A stretch of DNA of 13,638 nucleotides, from contig CAKRVU010000010.1 of NCBI GenBank assembly GCA_934408835.1, forward strand, positions 1 to 13,638. Reading direction: 5' to 3'. This DNA is from an uncultured Oscillospiraceae bacterium. Lineage in GTDB: Bacteria; Bacillota; Clostridia; Oscillospirales; Ruminococcaceae. The notes below the pieces were generated by a model that did not search any database, was not told where the DNA came from, and worked only from the letters and a program-made list of their open reading frames with translations. Position numbers and translations under genes: made by a program. Positions within the stretch are counted from its first letter, which is position 1; each line of letters opens with the position of its first letter. Below, in pieces: positions 11,583-13,638 of the stretch.

Positions 11583-13638
11583 TTAAGTCCTCCGTGCTGC
11601 ACAAAAAATCATGATCAAAAGAAGGATTGCAGCCTGTAATAACAGAATTTGAGGCGCCGAAAAGAGGACAAGCTGCTGCGTTGCAGTAAGCAGTAACAGC
11701 AACAAAATTCCGACAGCCGCACCAGCCAAAGAGAGTACAGTTGTAAACAGCACTGTTTTCTTTAGGCGTTTCGCGCCAATCAACGAGGAGGCAAAGGAAG
11801 CAAAGCTGCCGTCGTTGAGAACCGGCGAATTGGTCTTTTCCACCGGCTCAACCTGTTTTCGATAGGCTTTGTGGAACCGTGCCGGCAAAATTTTAAACAG
11901 CTTCTCATCAATACCAAAGAGATCCGAAAGCTTCTCCGCAGTGACAACGGGATCAACCGTCTGCACCACGACAACAATATCGTTGTCCAGCAGCTCAATC
12001 AAGGTCTTTTCCGTTTCCTCCGACGCAGAAAGAGAAAAGATAAACGCTGCCGCCAATTCACCGGAAATCGAGATATAGACCAATTCCGTCCCTTCCGGAC
12101 GCATCTTCTGCTCCTCTTTGAGGGACAGCACCGGGATATTATGGTTGATCGCCATCTCGCGGCTCCCGATAATCACATGACGGTCGTCCACCCAACCGGA
12201 AATCCCCAAATTATCCTCAAGCAGCACGCTGTCTACCGGTTTGAGGATATCCGAACGTCCCAGCAGGATGTCCAAAAACATATCCCGCAAGATCGAGTTG
12301 GAAGCGTTCAAAATGCTGGCGGCGCATAAAATAGAATCGTCAATCGGATGCCGGTGAAACGTCCGCATTCCGCAAAGTCTTACCGTCCCTTTGGGGAACA
12401 GCTTTTGCGCCGAAATCATCGCCGCATTTAATTCCCCGAATTCAGAAGCAGCCTCATAACCCAATAGGCTCGCGTCATACTTCCGCAGCCTCCGCTGCGC
12501 CAGAAAAAGAGGCGCCTGCAACCCGACCAAAAAGGTGGAAGAACCGCTGACAGAAAGAATAGCGGCAAACAAAGTAAGTCCAATGAAGATATCGTCGGTG
12601 CATACTGTTGAAACGGCAAAAACCAAAAATGCCAGGCAAAGGCTGATCGGGGCTACAAAATATCCAACCTGATCCGACTGATCTTCCAAGAAGGTATAAT
12701 ACATAAAATCGGACGGAAAATCAGCTCTCCGAGCGAATCCCACAAAAGGTCTGTGCCGAATCCTTCCGCGGGTAAAGGCTGCGGCAAGCTCCTCGTTGGC
12801 CAGAATACCGGACGCATACGTCTTCTTTTTCGTCCGGCAAAGAAGCTGAAACTGCGCCGTTGCGCGGCGTGCCAGAAACAAGCGTCCGACCGAATGAATG
12901 AGCAGACATTCGATGGCAACCGGCGCCAACAGAAAAACGTTTCCGTCCGCCGTAAGGCGACTTCCTGAAGCATAAAAAAGCAACAACTGCAATAGACTCC
13001 CCACCGCCGCAAGAGAAACAGGGGAATCGCAATTTGCTTTAAAGGTAAATAACCCCTTCAGTCCGTTTCGCAGGGTATCCCAACTGAATGCGGCAGCCAT
13101 CCCAAGCAGGATAAGCCAACCGGTCAAATAGGTAGTCGCTCTGTCCGGTATCAGCGCCACCGGCAGCTGCGCGGGTGCAAACATCAAAAGAGAAATCCAA
13201 ACAACCGCAACCGCCATCAAAATACTCAGTCCAACCGTCACAATCGTAAAGGTTCGCTGCAACTTCCTCAAATAATCTGCAACCGCCGTCCGATCTTTCG
13301 GCGAACGATACTCCAATTCGCGAAGACTTTCGTTATCCTGCGGTTCTATTTCCACCTCGTCCGCGCCACGCGACTGTTCTTCCGGCAGTTCGGCATAAAG
13401 GGGACGCACACGGCGAGTTTGATACTGCTCTTCCCTGCGCAACTGGAAATCCGCCGCCTTTTTGACCCGCTGCGCCCGGAAATGATGATATTGGTTGACC
13501 ATCGTATCGCTGATTTTCATCTCGCGGAAGGTCTGCGCTTCATCCAACGTCATCCGATGCTGATTGGAAAACGCGCCTGTTTGAAAGATGGACGGACCCC
13601 GCTCACTCTTTGAGTGGCTGTAAATATTCTGGCTCCCC
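11583..13638 (-). CDS. Degenerate P-type ATPase-like membrane protein (catalytic motifs lost), 5' end off window
   Basis: The frame is open to the right edge; at least 685 codons are visible, and the ATG at 13553 has no ribosome site, so the true start is probably outside. Numbering from that ATG, eight hydrophobic segments (about 101-125, 141-157, 180-196, 205-222, 296-317, 321-345, 600-624, 631-652) give the 4+2+2 pattern of P1B metal ATPases (MA, MB, M1, M2, loop, M3, M4, P/N domain, M5, M6). The soluble region after M4 follows the P-type order: VRLCG (391-395), LGISGWVDDRHVIIGS (449-464) like the GxG nucleotide-domain motif, QTVDPVVTAEKL (531-542) like TGDN..TA, and VLNDGSFA (578-585) like GDGxNDA. 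But the CPC is GSS (337-339), DKTGTLT reads SAQKLFP with Ser381 at the phosphorylated Asp, TGE is absent from a 73-residue A-domain loop, and the P-domain end is shortened. A non-catalytic membrane protein or regulator is inferred; substrate unknown. The visible N-terminal 100 residues are charged, with no CxxC metal-binding motif. Confidence 0.72.
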   Translation of the reverse strand, partial: GSQNIYSHSKSERGPSIFQTGAFSNQHRMTLDEAQTFREMKISDTMVNQYHHFRAQRVKKAADFQLRREEQYQTRRVRPLYAELPEEQSRGADEVEIEPQDNESLRELEYRSPKDRTAVADYLRKLQRTFTIVTVGLSILMAVAVVWISLLMFAPAQLPVALIPDRATTYLTGWLILLGMAAAFSWDTLRNGLKGLFTFKANCDSPVSLAAVGSLLQLLLFYASGSRLTADGNVFLLAPVAIECLLIHSVGRLFLARRATAQFQLLCRTKKKTYASGILANEELAAAFTRGRIRHRPFVGFARRADFPSDFMYYTFLEDQSDQVGYFVAPISLCLAFLVFAVSTVCTDDIFIGLTLFAAILSVSGSSTFLVGLQAPLFLAQRRLRKYDASLLGYEAASEFGELNAAMISAQKLFPKGTVRLCGMRTFHRHPIDDSILCAASILNASNSILRDMFLDILLGRSDILKPVDSVLLEDNLGISGWVDDRHVIIGSREMAINHNIPVLSLKEEQKMRPEGTELVYISISGELAAAFIFSLSASEETEKTLIELLDNDIVVVVQTVDPVVTAEKLSDLFGIDEKLFKILPARFHKAYRKQVEPVEKTNSPVLNDGSFASFASSLIGAKRLKKTVLFTTVLSLAGAAVGILLLLLLTATQQLVLFSAPQILLLQAAILLLIMIFCAARRT

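Overview
This looks like a chromosomal core-gene region of a low-GC-to-mid-GC Gram-positive bacterium, most likely a Clostridia member of the Oscillospiraceae/Ruminococcaceae type. The reasons are the pgk-tpiA-gpmI glycolytic gene order, strong AGGAGG-type ribosome binding sites, sigma-A-like TTGACA/TATAAT promoters, and the presence of a DegV-family protein, TypA, an AI-2E-family (UPF0118) permease and a ComEA-like helix-hairpin-helix protein. The genus assignment is inference from gene content; no rRNA is present to confirm it. I see no phage, insertion sequence, CRISPR array or other clear mobile element.

Layout. From 1 to 9510 everything is on the minus strand and is best read from right to left. 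A sigma-A promoter at 9662-9691 drives a long structured leader and then ychF (YchF ATPase), a Cof-type HAD phosphatase and typA (ribosome-associated GTPase); the last two genes overlap by an ATGA. Downstream of typA, in place of a good terminator, lie three diverged copies of an approximately 84-bp direct repeat (5494-5722). Next comes a compact three-gene unit: a ComEA-like membrane-anchored DNA-binding protein, the tRNA wobble-position methyltransferase gene trmL, and a DegV lipid-binding protein; trmL and degV overlap. A separate sigma-A promoter (3369-3397) with a stem at the very 5' end of the transcript drives pgk, tpiA and gpmI, the lower-glycolysis genes. gpmI runs off the left edge.

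From about 9729 to 11539 the genes are on the plus strand. A near-consensus promoter diverges from the ychF promoter and drives tandem tRNA-Met(CAT) and tRNA-Glu(TTC), ending in a hairpin tail and a strong intrinsic terminator. A predicted AI-2E-family polytopic membrane protein follows and ends at a terminator that can act in both directions.

The right end (11583 to the edge, minus strand) is the most unusual part. It is one long membrane protein with the complete membrane topology and soluble-domain order of a P1B-type metal ATPase, but almost every catalytic signature is missing (no CPC, no TGE, no DKTGT, no TGD, no GDG). It appears to be a full-length, intact pseudo-ATPase rather than a decaying gene, because the reading frame is open for at least 685 codons and continues off the right edge of the window. 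It is the best candidate here for something undescribed.
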